From contig NZ_CABJCG010000001.1 of the NCBI RefSeq assembly GCF_902364025.1, positions 682,001 through 746,000 of the forward strand: a stretch of 64,000 nt of DNA, given 5' to 3'. This stretch comes from Enterocloster lavalensis (GTDB lineage Bacteria; Bacillota; Clostridia; Lachnospirales; Lachnospiraceae). Below are positions 48,929 through 57,710 of the stretch, one piece after another. Position 1 is the stretch's first letter. Each line of letters starts with the position of its first letter. The notes beneath the pieces are model-generated. The model was not told the DNA's origin and made no database searches. It was given only the letters and a program-made list of their open reading frames with translations. The position numbers were made by a program, and so were the translations under genes.

Positions 48929-49990
48929 TCAGACCGTTTTTAGATAATTTTCCAGGAAAGCATACAGAGCCTCCATCTCCCCGTCGGTGCCGATGGTGAT
49001 GCGCAGGCTGTTGTCAAGCCTTGGCTGGTCGAAATAGCGCACGTAAATCTGCTCCCGCTTCAGCGCCGCGAACAATTCCCTTGCGCTGGCCCGCTCATGG
49101 GTCACAAACAGGAAATTCGTCATGGAATCCGGGAACGTGAAGCCCAGCTCGCCCAGACGTTCCTTGGCCCGCTCCCTGGTCGCTATAATCCTGGACGTAA
49201 TTTCCTGAAAATATACCTGGTCCTTCACCGCCTCTGCTCCCAAAATCTGGGAGGGCAGATTCATGGTGTAGGAGTTGTAGGAGTATTTCACATCGCTCAG
49301 GGCGCGGATCAGATCGGGATGTCCCACGGCAAAACCGATGCGCATGCCGGCCATTGCCCGGGATTTGCTGAAGGTCTGCACCACCAGCAGGTTCTCGTAT
49401 TTCTCCGTCAACGGCAGCGCCGACGTCCCGCCGAAATCGATGTAGGCCTCGTCCACGATCACCACCACGTCCCGGTTGTGGCGCAGAATGTCCTCCACCT
49501 GATTGAGCGGCATGAAAATACCTGTGGGGGCGTTGGGGTTGGGGAACACCACGCCGCCGTTCTCCTGATAATAGTCCTCGGGCCGGATCCTAAACTCCCC
49601 GTCCAGGGCGGGCGTTTTGTGTGGAATCCCGAAAAGGTCCGCCCACACCGGATAGAAGGAATAGCTGATATCCGGGAACAGCAGGGGCTTTTCAGAATTA
49701 AAAAAGGTCAAAAACGCCATGCCGATCACATCGTCCGAGCCCACGCCCACGAAGATGCGCTCCTTGTCCACCCCGTACCGGGCGGCCAGCGCCTCCACCA
49801 GGCAGGAGGAAGAGGGATCCGGGTACTTCCGGAACGCCTCCGGGTCCATTTCCCTCAGAGCCTTTGCCACCCCCGGAGCGGGGGGATAGGGGTTCTCGTT
49901 GGTGTTCAGTTTGATCAGGCGGCTGCCCTTCGGCTGGTCTCCCGGCACGTAGGGCACCACCCGGCGGATATTAGCTTCCCATGGTCTCAT
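48929..49990 (-). CDS. hisC: Histidinol-phosphate aminotransferase (HisC-type)
   Basis: A 353-residue PLP enzyme converting imidazole-acetol phosphate and glutamate to histidinol phosphate. IKLNTNENPYPPAPGV, VGSDDVIGMAFLTF, FPNPNAPTG, VDEAYIDFGG and the PLP lysine motif TFSKSRAMAGMRIG match HisC. GGAGG is 8 bases before ATG 49990; the long upstream frame is read-through from the preceding gene. No other his genes are in the window, so it may also serve aromatic transamination. Confidence 0.9.
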   Translation of the reverse strand: MRPWEANIRRVVPYVPGDQPKGSRLIKLNTNENPYPPAPGVAKALREMDPEAFRKYPDPSSSCLVEALAARYGVDKERIFVGVGSDDVIGMAFLTFFNSEKPLLFPDISYSFYPVWADLFGIPHKTPALDGEFRIRPEDYYQENGGVVFPNPNAPTGIFMPLNQVEDILRHNRDVVVIVDEAYIDFGGTSALPLTEKYENLLVVQTFSKSRAMAGMRIGFAVGHPDLIRALSDVKYSYNSYTMNLPSQILGAEAVKDQVYFQEITSRIIATRERAKERLGELGFTFPDSMTNFLFVTHERASARELFAALKREQIYVRYFDQPRLDNSLRITIGTDGEMEALYAFLENYLKTV

Positions 49991-50021
49991 AAGTTTGTCC
50001 TCCTGTGTTGTGATCCGTCCG

Positions 50022-51209
50022 TTACAGGCCGTACTCCGCTGCGATCTTCGCAAAGGCCGGCAGGGAGCGCTCAATCTGTCCGTAGGACACGCAGTAGGAG
50101 ATGCGCACGTATCCCGGGCAGGCAAAGGAACTGCCCGGCACTACCAGTACATTATGCTTCTTGCAGGCTTCACAGAACTTCTTTTCATCCGCCTCCGGCG
50201 ATTTCACAAACAAATAAAACGCGCCCTGGGGTTTGATGCACACAAAGCCCAGATCCTTAAGGCCGTTGTAGAGCAGGTTGCGGTTCTTGTCGTAGGCTTC
50301 CAGGTTCACCTGCTCGTCGATGCAGCGTTTGATCACCCGCTGCATGAGGGAGGGAGCGTTGACACAGCCCATCACCCGGTTGGCGATGGTGGCGGCGTTA
50401 AACACCTCCTTGCTGTCCTGAAGCTCATCCGGGATCACCAGATAGCCGATCCGCTCGCCGGGAAGGGACAGGGATTTGCTGTAGGAGTAGCAGATCACCG
50501 TGTCGTCGTAAAATCCGGTCACATAGGGAACCTCCACCCCGTCGTAGGCCAGCTCCCGGTAAGGCTCGTCGGAGATCAGCACGATGGCCGTGCCGTACTC
50601 CTTCTCCTTGGCCCGCAGGATATCCGCCATCCGCTCCAGCGTCCCGGCGGAGTACACCACGCCGGTGGGGTTGTTGGGGGTGTTGATGATCACGCCCTTG
50701 GTCCTGGGAGTGATCTTCTGCTCAAACTCGTCCAGATTGGGCTGGAAGGTCTCCGTGTCAGGGGAAACCACCACCAAAACGCCGTCGTAGTTTCTCACAT
50801 AGGAGCCGTACTCCACGAAGTAGGGCGCAAAGGTGATCACCTCGTCCCCGGGATTTAAAATGGTCTTGAGAATGATGTTTAATCCGCTGGCTGCGCCTAC
50901 GGTCATCAGAATGTTGTCCTGATTAAAATGGGTGCCGAAGCGGCGGTTTAAGGAGTCCGCCACAGTTGCGCGCACATCCTCATAGCCGGAATTGCTCATA
51001 TAGCCGTGGACAAAGGTGGAATCCTCCTCGTCCAGAATATCCTTTATAGCCTGGTTGACGGCCGCGGGCGCGGGCACGTTGGGGTTGCCCAGACTGAAGT
51101 CGTAGACATTCTCCGCCCCGTAAATGGATGCCAGACGCTTGCCCTCCTCGAACATGGCGCGGATAGCCGAGTTGTTGTTCACCAATGGTTTCATTTTTTC
51201 TGATATCAT
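50022..51209 (-). CDS. Aspartate aminotransferase-like PLP enzyme
   Basis: A 395-residue fold-type I aminotransferase. VYDFSLGNPNVPAPAAVNQAI is the N-terminal landmark, PNNPTGVVYSAGTLERMADIL and LISDEPYRELAYDG the active-site strands, SYSKSLSLPGERIGY the PLP lysine, and the C-terminal CKKHNVLVVPGSSF...VRISYC. Substrate uncertain (aspartate or related). Starts at ATG 51209 with AGAGGAT upstream. 31 bases before hisC; first gene of a run that continues through ytvI and MATE. Confidence 0.9.
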   Translation of the reverse strand: MISEKMKPLVNNNSAIRAMFEEGKRLASIYGAENVYDFSLGNPNVPAPAAVNQAIKDILDEEDSTFVHGYMSNSGYEDVRATVADSLNRRFGTHFNQDNILMTVGAASGLNIILKTILNPGDEVITFAPYFVEYGSYVRNYDGVLVVVSPDTETFQPNLDEFEQKITPRTKGVIINTPNNPTGVVYSAGTLERMADILRAKEKEYGTAIVLISDEPYRELAYDGVEVPYVTGFYDDTVICYSYSKSLSLPGERIGYLVIPDELQDSKEVFNAATIANRVMGCVNAPSLMQRVIKRCIDEQVNLEAYDKNRNLLYNGLKDLGFVCIKPQGAFYLFVKSPEADEKKFCEACKKHNVLVVPGSSFACPGYVRISYCVSYGQIERSLPAFAKIAAEYGL

Positions 51210-51303
51210 AATCCGATCCTCTCCTTCATCTGCAGCTTAAACGCGCAGAACAGACTGCGCTGTGGTCCCGGCCTCTTTTTAAGCGGCCCGCCTTGTTGAT
51301 ATG

Positions 51304-51332
51304 ATTGTAGCTTTCCTTGATCGGAATGTCAA
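51304..51332 (-). promoter_or_regulatory. Promoter of the aminotransferase-hisC operon
   Basis: TTGACA (51327-51332), a 17-base spacer and TACAAT (51304-51309) on the minus strand, about 90 bases before the first ATG and just after the terminator of the upstream ABC operon. Confidence 0.8.
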
Positions 51333-51345
51333 TTATTATCCTGAC

Positions 51346-51383
51346 AAAAATGGGGGCCTCTTCCATTTCCGGAAAAAGCCCCC
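51346..51383 (-). terminator. Terminator of the YtrA-like/ABC transporter operon
   Basis: GGGGGC (51383-51378) pairs with GCCCCC (51357-51352), with a partly pairing interior (CTTTTTCC/GGAAGAGG), followed by ATTTTT on the minus strand. Confidence 0.82.
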
Positions 51384-51396
51384 TGAATCAAACTTG

Positions 51397-53856
51397 TCAG
51401 TCAACCACAACCGATTCTGCCATAATCGGCACTTCTATTGCCGTTACGCCGTCCGCCTCCGCCGTTACGCCGTCCGCCGTTTCTCCGGTCAGATCGTACT
51501 CCTCCAGAGGCGTGCCCTTGAACAATGCCTTGATCTCAGGCGTAATTTTGTTCGTCTGCAGGTATCCGCCGGTGCGTCCCGTCGGCGCGGCGGTATCCGC
51601 GGTGACGTACACCGCCACCTGGGCTTCGCAAAGCCCGTTAAAATTCAGGCACTCCTCATCCACCATCGCGTCCATCAGCAGGCGGATGTTCTCCGGCTCC
51701 TCAAACACCAGAGTGGCCCCGTCTCCCGACACGGGATAGCGTGCCGCCAGCTCCTCGTCCTCCAGTTCCCGCAGCCCCAGCTCCCGCATGACGCCGGACA
51801 TATCCAGCATCACGGAGCGGATCTCATCATCCGGCACCAAATCGCCCACCTGAATGCCGTGGGCCTCAAGGGCGCTCAGGGTGCGCTTAAAGGACGGATA
51901 CACCGGCCAGGTCTGGCTTGAGTCCAGTTCGTATTGATACATCCGTGCTTTTACGCCAGCGTTCCGCTGCTCGTACAGTTTGAGCTGCTGTTCCGCGTAA
52001 GCGGACTCATAGCGGTTCACAAACCAGATCTGCCCAATGGGATTCTCCTCCAGGCGCTGCGTCGTGGTCAGCTCCGCCAAATCCGCCTGGTAAGCCGCAA
52101 GCAGGTCGCCGTAGCCGCTGTTTCCGTCGGGACTCACGCTCACGCGCTTGTTCCGCTCCGAATAGCTGACCTTGGCCACATCCGAAGGCTGCAACTCCAT
52201 CACCCGGTAATACAGTCCGTCCTTATACTCCGGGCTGTCATACAGGGCGCTGTAATCGTCCATCACCCGGGACAGATAGAGATCGTACTGGCGGTAAACC
52301 TTTCTTCCGCTCTTTAAGGTATAGACCACCGAAACCCGCGTGTTGTACCTGCCGTTCTCCCCTTCGTCCCCATCGTTCTCATAGCCTATGATAAAGCTGG
52401 AGGAGCCGGCCGACGTCTCGTGGTCCGTAAAACGCCTCATCTGCTTTTCCCGGCGCTCCAATGCCTCATCCCGGCCCTGCTCGGCGATCCGCAGCACGGG
52501 AGCCAGGTTGGTGATATGCATGTGATCCGGAAGGATCTCCACCCCGTCGTAATATGTGATCCCCAGAGTGCCGTCCTCCTTCGGTTCAATTTCCAGGAAA
52601 TTGGCCCAGCCGCTGTCCAGACGGATCTCCACCGCGGCCTCCGCCACCTTGCCCTCGTCCGGCACATAGGAATCATAGCGGAACCAGTCGAAGCGGAACG
52701 CCATCACCGCTAACAGCACGCAGGCCAGACAGCCCGCGTACTGGAGCTTGTGGGACAGTAGCTTTTTAAAGTCAAAGTTATAGATGATCTCAATCACGCA
52801 GTGGGAAATCAGGCTTCCCATCACCGCGCCGAACACCAGCCAGACGATTGTGCTCTGGAGCAGCCAGAAGAACATGGCTCCGCCCATGCCGAAAGCGAAC
52901 ACCAACAGCACGCGGATGGGCATCATGCTCCACTTGAAAGCCATAGCCTTTCCCGCCGACTCGGAAGGGCGCTTGCGGTACAGCTCCAGGGCCAGAAGCG
53001 CCAGGGCCACGGCGGCAAACAGAATGATGAAAAGCGCCGGAATGTGCTTGCCCAGCTGATTGCCCATATTCCAGCCGATGGCCGTGATATATGCGGATAC
53101 CGGGGACGTCCATTTGATGGCTGCCATAAAGGGGGAGCCGTCTCCGGTCAGGAAATAGTAATGAATGGTCTCAAAGAACGTGCTGCAATAACCCACCAAA
53201 AGGGTGATCATGCCGGGCATGTAGAAGAAAAACACGCCGGTTCCCAGGATGCCCACCAGCATGTTCCCGGTCATGATCATGGCGATGGATACCACCGCGT
53301 ACATGAGCAGGAAGAACAGCAGGTTCAAAAGCCATCCCATCATGGCCGTTCCCAGAACAGCGGACAGCGGCACCTGATAAGCGCAGCTCACCACCATGAG
53401 AATCCCCAGGTTGACCAGGTAGGCCAGGGCCACGATCAAAAATCCGCCCATGTACTGCACGGCGAAGAGAATCTCCCTGCGCACCGGGATGCTGTGATAA
53501 AAGTCCACCTTTCTGCGGTTGTGCAGATAGGAAAAACTGGAAACGCCGATCACCACGGCGGCCACAATTATCAGGAACGCGATGAGCCCGTTGCCGAACT
53601 TCACGGAGTCCAGCACGATCTGCGTCTTGATCTCCAGAATCTTCGCCAGCTTCTCCGCCTCGGAAACGCCCTCCGCGAAAACCAGCTGCTCATAGTCGTT
53701 GTAACGCCAGAATTTGGTTTTGATGGCGTTTTCCATGGTCAGAGCCAGGTTGATGGGCAGGGAGAAGAAAAATCCCAGCACCGCCAGGGCGATGGCCCAG
53801 GCCCTGCGCTTAACGTTCTCCCGGAGCAGCTTAAAAAATAAGCTTTTTGATGTCAT
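51397..53856 (-). CDS. Large ABC transporter permease of the YtrA-associated (ABC-2-like, DUF6449-type) group
   Basis: An 819-residue membrane protein. Residues 1-400 hold about ten hydrophobic segments in the ABC-2 manner; RRKVDFYHSIPVRREILFAVQYMGG is a typical cytosolic loop of clostridial ABC-2 permeases. Residues 400-819 are a large extracytoplasmic domain of mixed alpha/beta type (YDSYVPDEGKVAEAAVEIRLDSGWANF...). The partner ATPase gene overlaps its 5' end by 26 bases. Substrate unknown; related systems respond to cell-wall antibiotics or export peptides. Confidence 0.85.
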   Translation of the reverse strand: MTSKSLFFKLLRENVKRRAWAIALAVLGFFFSLPINLALTMENAIKTKFWRYNDYEQLVFAEGVSEAEKLAKILEIKTQIVLDSVKFGNGLIAFLIIVAAVVIGVSSFSYLHNRRKVDFYHSIPVRREILFAVQYMGGFLIVALAYLVNLGILMVVSCAYQVPLSAVLGTAMMGWLLNLLFFLLMYAVVSIAMIMTGNMLVGILGTGVFFFYMPGMITLLVGYCSTFFETIHYYFLTGDGSPFMAAIKWTSPVSAYITAIGWNMGNQLGKHIPALFIILFAAVALALLALELYRKRPSESAGKAMAFKWSMMPIRVLLVFAFGMGGAMFFWLLQSTIVWLVFGAVMGSLISHCVIEIIYNFDFKKLLSHKLQYAGCLACVLLAVMAFRFDWFRYDSYVPDEGKVAEAAVEIRLDSGWANFLEIEPKEDGTLGITYYDGVEILPDHMHITNLAPVLRIAEQGRDEALERREKQMRRFTDHETSAGSSSFIIGYENDGDEGENGRYNTRVSVVYTLKSGRKVYRQYDLYLSRVMDDYSALYDSPEYKDGLYYRVMELQPSDVAKVSYSERNKRVSVSPDGNSGYGDLLAAYQADLAELTTTQRLEENPIGQIWFVNRYESAYAEQQLKLYEQRNAGVKARMYQYELDSSQTWPVYPSFKRTLSALEAHGIQVGDLVPDDEIRSVMLDMSGVMRELGLRELEDEELAARYPVSGDGATLVFEEPENIRLLMDAMVDEECLNFNGLCEAQVAVYVTADTAAPTGRTGGYLQTNKITPEIKALFKGTPLEEYDLTGETADGVTAEADGVTAIEVPIMAESVVVD

Positions 53857-54730
53857 AACCGGCTACCTCCGTTTCACTGATAAAGATTTCCTCCAACGAC
53901 AGGGGGATGCACTCAAAGAATACCGGGTTATAGGAAGCCATAATCGCCTCCACCTCTTCCCGTGTGCCGCGGACCACCAATGTGATCAGGCTGCCGCGCT
54001 GCTCGATGTTCAGTTTGTCCAGGGCCACCAGATCCTCCGCGGACATGCCCGGCTGCAGCACGCACTGAAGCTTGTGAATATTGAGCTTCATGTCGTCCAG
54101 CTCCCTGGAGAGCAGGATGCCGCCCTTGTGGAGCAGTCCCACGTGGTCGCAGATGTCCTCCAGCTCCCGCAGGTTGTGGGAGGCGATGATGGGCGTCAGG
54201 TTGCGGTCCGCCATGTCGGCTGCGAACAGGCTCTTCACCGCCTGGCGCATCACCGGGTCCAGCCCGTCAAAGGTCTCGTCGCAAAACAGATAATCCGTTC
54301 CCGCGCAGATTCCGCAGATCACGGACACCTGCTTTTTCATGCCCTTGGAGAAGGTGTGGATCTTGCGCTTCTCGCTGAGCCCGAAGCTGCTCATGAGCTT
54401 GTGGAACCGGGCCTCGTCAAACCGCTGATAAATCGCCCGGTAGTAACGCAGCATCTCCTCTGGCGTGGCGTTGCTGAAAAAGAACTGTTCGTCCGATATA
54501 TAGAAGAAGCGCCGCTTGGCCTCCGTGTTCTCGAACACCTCGTGCCCGTCGATGGTCACATGGCCCTCCTCCGGCTTCAGCACGCCGCTCATCAGCCGCA
54601 GGAACGTGGACTTGCCAGCGCCGTTGGTGCCGATGAGGCCGAACACGCAGCCGTCCTTGATGGTGGCGTTAATGTGATCCACGGCCACGATATCGTCAAA
54701 GCGTTTTGTCAGGTTTACCGCTTGAATCAT
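53831..54730 (-). CDS. ABC transporter ATP-binding protein (YtrB-like)
   Basis: A 299-residue ATPase. Walker A GTNGAGKST, a slightly altered signature FSKGMKKQ in place of LSGGQ, Walker B YLFCDETFDGLD and His-switch ASHNL. The C-terminal 80 residues form a small extra domain. The start is ATG 54730 (AAGGGG 8 bases upstream) rather than GTG 54733; it overlaps the regulator gene upstream by 35 bases and the permease gene downstream by 26. The FSKGM signature is common in this group. Confidence 0.9.
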   Translation of the reverse strand: MIQAVNLTKRFDDIVAVDHINATIKDGCVFGLIGTNGAGKSTFLRLMSGVLKPEEGHVTIDGHEVFENTEAKRRFFYISDEQFFFSNATPEEMLRYYRAIYQRFDEARFHKLMSSFGLSEKRKIHTFSKGMKKQVSVICGICAGTDYLFCDETFDGLDPVMRQAVKSLFAADMADRNLTPIIASHNLRELEDICDHVGLLHKGGILLSRELDDMKLNIHKLQCVLQPGMSAEDLVALDKLNIEQRGSLITLVVRGTREEVEAIMASYNPVFFECIPLSLEEIFISETEVAGYDIKKLIF

Positions 54731-55124
54731 CACTCATTCCCCTTTCTCCGTCCGGTTCCCCGGTTTTTTCATACTTCCGGCGCACCCGTTCCACCACGGT
54801 CTCGCACCCGATCCCCAGCTGCCCGGCTTCCTCCACCAGGCCGTCGAAGGACCTCTCCCACTCCTGGATGCGCCCGGTCTTCATGCGCCCCGTATCCGCC
54901 ACAAAGCTTCCCTTGCCCTTGATGGAATAGATGAATCCCTGGCGCTCCAGCTCGGCGTAAGCCCGCTGTATGGTATTCGGGTTGATGGACAGATCCGTGG
55001 CCAGGCTGCGCACGGAGGGCATCTTCTCATCCTGTACCAGCACGCCCTTGAACATCAGGTCCTGAAACCGCTCGATCACCTGCTCATACAGCGGACGCCT
55101 GTCCCTGTAATCCAATGTAATCAT
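54696..55124 (-). CDS. GntR-family (YtrA-like) regulator of the ABC operon
   Basis: A 142-residue regulator: RPLYEQVIERFQDLMFKGVLVQDEKMPSVRSLATDLSINPNTIQRAYAELERQGFIYSIKGKGSFV is a complete GntR winged helix; the short tail has no effector domain. ATG 55124 follows GGGAGG at 6 bases. Leads the operon of ATPase and permease. A large palindrome 60 bases upstream is the likely site of autoregulation. Confidence 0.9.
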   Translation of the reverse strand: MITLDYRDRRPLYEQVIERFQDLMFKGVLVQDEKMPSVRSLATDLSINPNTIQRAYAELERQGFIYSIKGKGSFVADTGRMKTGRIQEWERSFDGLVEEAGQLGIGCETVVERVRRKYEKTGEPDGERGMSDDSSGKPDKTL

Positions 55125-55180
55125 CTTTGACCTCCCTCCTGCTTTTCGTCCGGCCCCCGTATCGTCGGCCGGCGTTCTAT

Positions 55181-55203
55181 CTGTATTAATCTTATTAATA
55201 CAG
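55181..55203. promoter_or_regulatory. 23-bp palindromic operator upstream of the YtrA-like regulator
   Basis: CTGTATTAAT-CTT-ATTAATACAG (55181-55203) is a perfect 10-3-10 palindrome, about 60 bases before the regulator ATG in an AT-rich promoter region. A TAAGAT -10-like box lies just upstream (about 55212-55217), but no convincing -35 was found. Confidence 0.7.
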
Positions 55204-55334
55204 TTGTTGTATCTTACGATATCATAGGGAGGATGGAAATACAAGGAAGATTTTCTTACATTTTCCTTTATTGGAACAATAATGGTTCAGACGGCGGGAA
55301 AATTGGCGCGGGGAGCATTTTCACGCATCCCACG

Positions 55335-55368
55335 AAAAAGCCGCAGAGGTACGATCCCCTGCGGCTTT
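55335..55368 (-). terminator. Terminator of the HicB-like gene
   Basis: AAAGCCGCAG (55368-55359) pairs with CTGCGGCTTT (55346-55337) on the minus strand, followed by TTTTT. It lies 55 bases after the hicB-like stop. The same hairpin may also work on the plus strand. Confidence 0.82.
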
Positions 55369-55422
55369 GCGGTTCCCATAAAATGGTTCCCAAAATTAAT
55401 CTTCAAAAATCCCGGCAACCAC

Positions 55423-55698
55423 TCAGTCATTGTCCGGCAGCAGCTTGATCCGCACCATAATCTGCCGCACAAACGCCCCTTCTGCCAGCTCCATATCCTC
55501 AGCGTGGGTCTGCTGCGGGAAATCTCCGCCTTCCTCCCACTCCAGGCTCAGCCAGTTGTAGGCCGCGTCCCGGGCCGCCTCGATGGCGTCCTCCAAATCC
55601 GGCCCGTCCGCCTCGCAGAGCTCCAGGTCGGGGAATTCCGCGTGGAATCCCTTATCATCTTTATGCGGTGTAAACACCGCGGGGTAAGTAAATGTCAT
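55423..55698 (-). CDS. Orphan HicB-family antitoxin-like protein
   Basis: A 91-residue protein with the HicB fold: FTYPAVFTPHKDDKGFHAEFPDLELCEADGPDLEDAIEAARDAAYNWL, followed by a short C-terminal segment lacking a clear DNA-binding domain (FVRQIMVRIKLLPDND). HicB proteins normally neutralise the mRNA-cutting toxin HicA; no hicA-like frame is found on either side. ATG 55698 follows AGGAGA 9 bases upstream. Strong own promoter and terminator make it a single-gene unit. Confidence 0.85.
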   Translation of the reverse strand: MTFTYPAVFTPHKDDKGFHAEFPDLELCEADGPDLEDAIEAARDAAYNWLSLEWEEGGDFPQQTHAEDMELAEGAFVRQIMVRIKLLPDND

Positions 55699-55738
55699 AA
55701 TCGTCCGTCTCCTGATTGGATTCTGTTTCCTATTTGCC

Positions 55739-55794
55739 GGAGGCCGTCCCGGGCCTCCGCTGTCTATTATAACGATTGGCGGACGGTATGTCAA
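55739..55794 (-). promoter_or_regulatory. Promoter and leader hairpin of the HicB-like gene
   Basis: Perfect TTGACA (55789-55794), a 17-base spacer and perfect TATAAT (55766-55771) on the minus strand. Right after the expected transcription start lies the hairpin GGAGGCC-CGGGAC-GGCCTCC (55758-55739), a strong 7-pair stem at the 5' end of the message, which may protect it from decay. Confidence 0.82.
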
Positions 55795-55855
55795 ATGCCG
55801 ATTTTTGCCGGTTATGCAACGGTTACATACCCGATATCCGGCTTATGTCCGAAAC

Positions 55856-57697
55856 CTAAGGCCGCTCCAGACGAAAGAAATCCACGCCGGCAAAGCGGTC
55901 GATCACCGCCAGAGCGCCTGACCCGAACCGGTCCTCAAACTCCGCTCTCACCCCGGACACCACCTGGCCCCGGGTCTCCGGATCCAGCAGCTTCTCAAAC
56001 ACCTGGCAGAAGGCGTAATACATGTGGGCGGTATGGTACTCCCAGTCCAGCACCCCGCCTTCCCGGTTAAGGGTTTTCACCCTGGCGATCTCCGCCTCGC
56101 TTTCCCCGTTTAAATCCGCCCCGTTCCAGATAAAGCCGCAGCCCGAGTCGCCCCTGGCCATCCAGCTGTCCATATCCAGCGCCAGCCCGCCGTCAAATCC
56201 CTCCACCAGGGCAAAATCCGCATAATCGCAGTAATGTCTGGCGTAATCCGACAGGCCGTATTTCTTCCAGGCCGTCATCCAGGGACACTTCACCACCAGG
56301 GTCCTGTTCACCGGCGATTTCTGCCTCGTTCTGATCTCCATGGTTCCCGGCTCAGGCGTCCACTCCCCGTAGGCCATGTAATGGATCATGTCCGTGGGGT
56401 TGCCGTCCCGTTGGCAGCGCAGGCGCATCCGGTGTCCCCGGCCGTGGGCGTAGTGCCTGGTTCCCGCCTTCACGATCTCCCGGCCCGATTCCCCGCACAC
56501 CTCCAGGACCGCCCGCGCCAAAAGCCCGAACATCACCGCGTGGTGCTCCACCGCAAAACGTCCTTCCCCGGCTCCGGTCAGATGTTTGCTGTGATCCGCG
56601 ACCTGGGCGGTGATGGAATAGGCCTGCTGCTCCAGCCAGGAACACCATTCGTCGGACAAGTTCACATCCGGCCACTGCTCAAAGGTCCGGGCCAGCTCCC
56701 GCTCCACCTGTCTTGCAAAGACCAGGCAGCCCTTTTCCAGCACTCCGCCCTTGGTCGCGTGCTGGATTCCACTGGCCTCAATGACACTGCGATTCTCCTT
56801 CTGGTGCAGGTGCAGGTGGAGATCCAGCAGGGAGACAAGAATCCGCGAAGCCGTGTCCTCATCCATACCCGCGTCCAGATAAAACCGGTAAATTCCCATG
56901 AACCAGTGGTATGTCACCTTGCGCAGCGCCAAAAACAGCGGCTCCTCCACCTCGTCCTCCCGGCAGGGCGCGCTCCCGGCCGGGCTGTAAGACCACTTTT
57001 TCTGGTGGTAGGCCCGCATGGCTCCTGCTATGCGGTGGAAATCCACAGGGTTTCCGCTGCGCTCCAGGGCGTCTGAAACGGTGAGAATGATCTCCGAGAT
57101 ATTGTGCACCGTGACGGTCCCGGCCAGCATCTGCATCACGTGGGCCGGCTTCACCTCGATGCACCCGCCCAGGGGCGAGAAAAACTCCAAAAGATAGTCC
57201 CGCTCCTCTTTCGGCCACGGCCTCTCATCGGGGAAGGTCAGATAGGTAAGCCCTTCCCCGGCCAGCGTCTCACCGGCGATGCGGCTCACCATGTTGGGGA
57301 GAATATTGGCCACCAGAATGTCGTTTCCCAGCATTTCCAGATAGTCGCGCCCCTCCGGTTTGGGGGGAAATGCGTACAGCACCGGCAGCTTTCCTCCCCG
57401 CTCCCGCACCTTCCGGTAATAGGGGGCCAGCACCTGTTCCATCAGCCCCGGGGCCACCGCGGGCGGCGGCGCAAAGAGGATGATCTCCGGCTTCATCTGT
57501 TCCAGCGCGCCCGCATTGTCGTCCAATATGACCGGAAACTCAAATTTTTCCTGCTTTCTGGCCAGATCCGCCCCGTCGGCGGTCACCGCCGTCATGCACC
57601 GCCCGGCTGCCTCCCCCAGCATATGTTTGTAGCAGGGGTAAATGTACTCCATGAGATAACCCATGCCCAGTATCACCATGTTCCGTTCCTGTCTCAA
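55856..57697 (-). CDS. Fusion of NAD(P)-binding (ProC-like) domain with L-2-amino-thiazoline-4-carboxylate hydrolase-like domain
   Basis: A 613-residue protein. N-terminal part (about 1-250): MVILGMGYLMEYIYP dinucleotide-binding start, PEIILFAPPPAVAPGL and ANILPNMVSRIAGETL, similar in layout to pyrroline-5-carboxylate reductases. C-terminal part (about 255-610): YARHYCDYADF, EGFDGGLALDMDSWMARGDSGCGFIW, the pattern of the ATC hydrolase family (which opens the thiazoline ring in a route to cysteine). The start is TTG 57697, supported by AAGGAGG 8 bases upstream; ATG 57679 lacks a good site. Last gene of a Liv-type transporter operon, 13 bases after livF. It probably acts on the imported compound. 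Confidence 0.78.
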   Translation of the reverse strand: MRQERNMVILGMGYLMEYIYPCYKHMLGEAAGRCMTAVTADGADLARKQEKFEFPVILDDNAGALEQMKPEIILFAPPPAVAPGLMEQVLAPYYRKVRERGGKLPVLYAFPPKPEGRDYLEMLGNDILVANILPNMVSRIAGETLAGEGLTYLTFPDERPWPKEERDYLLEFFSPLGGCIEVKPAHVMQMLAGTVTVHNISEIILTVSDALERSGNPVDFHRIAGAMRAYHQKKWSYSPAGSAPCREDEVEEPLFLALRKVTYHWFMGIYRFYLDAGMDEDTASRILVSLLDLHLHLHQKENRSVIEASGIQHATKGGVLEKGCLVFARQVERELARTFEQWPDVNLSDEWCSWLEQQAYSITAQVADHSKHLTGAGEGRFAVEHHAVMFGLLARAVLEVCGESGREIVKAGTRHYAHGRGHRMRLRCQRDGNPTDMIHYMAYGEWTPEPGTMEIRTRQKSPVNRTLVVKCPWMTAWKKYGLSDYARHYCDYADFALVEGFDGGLALDMDSWMARGDSGCGFIWNGADLNGESEAEIARVKTLNREGGVLDWEYHTAHMYYAFCQVFEKLLDPETRGQVVSGVRAEFEDRFGSGALAVIDRFAGVDFFRLERP

Positions 57698-57710
57698 AAT
57701 CTCCGCCTCC

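Noticed and set aside
55698..55856. hicA toxin gene beside hicB
   Set aside because: No small basic frame with the HicA pattern was found on either strand in the flanking gaps.
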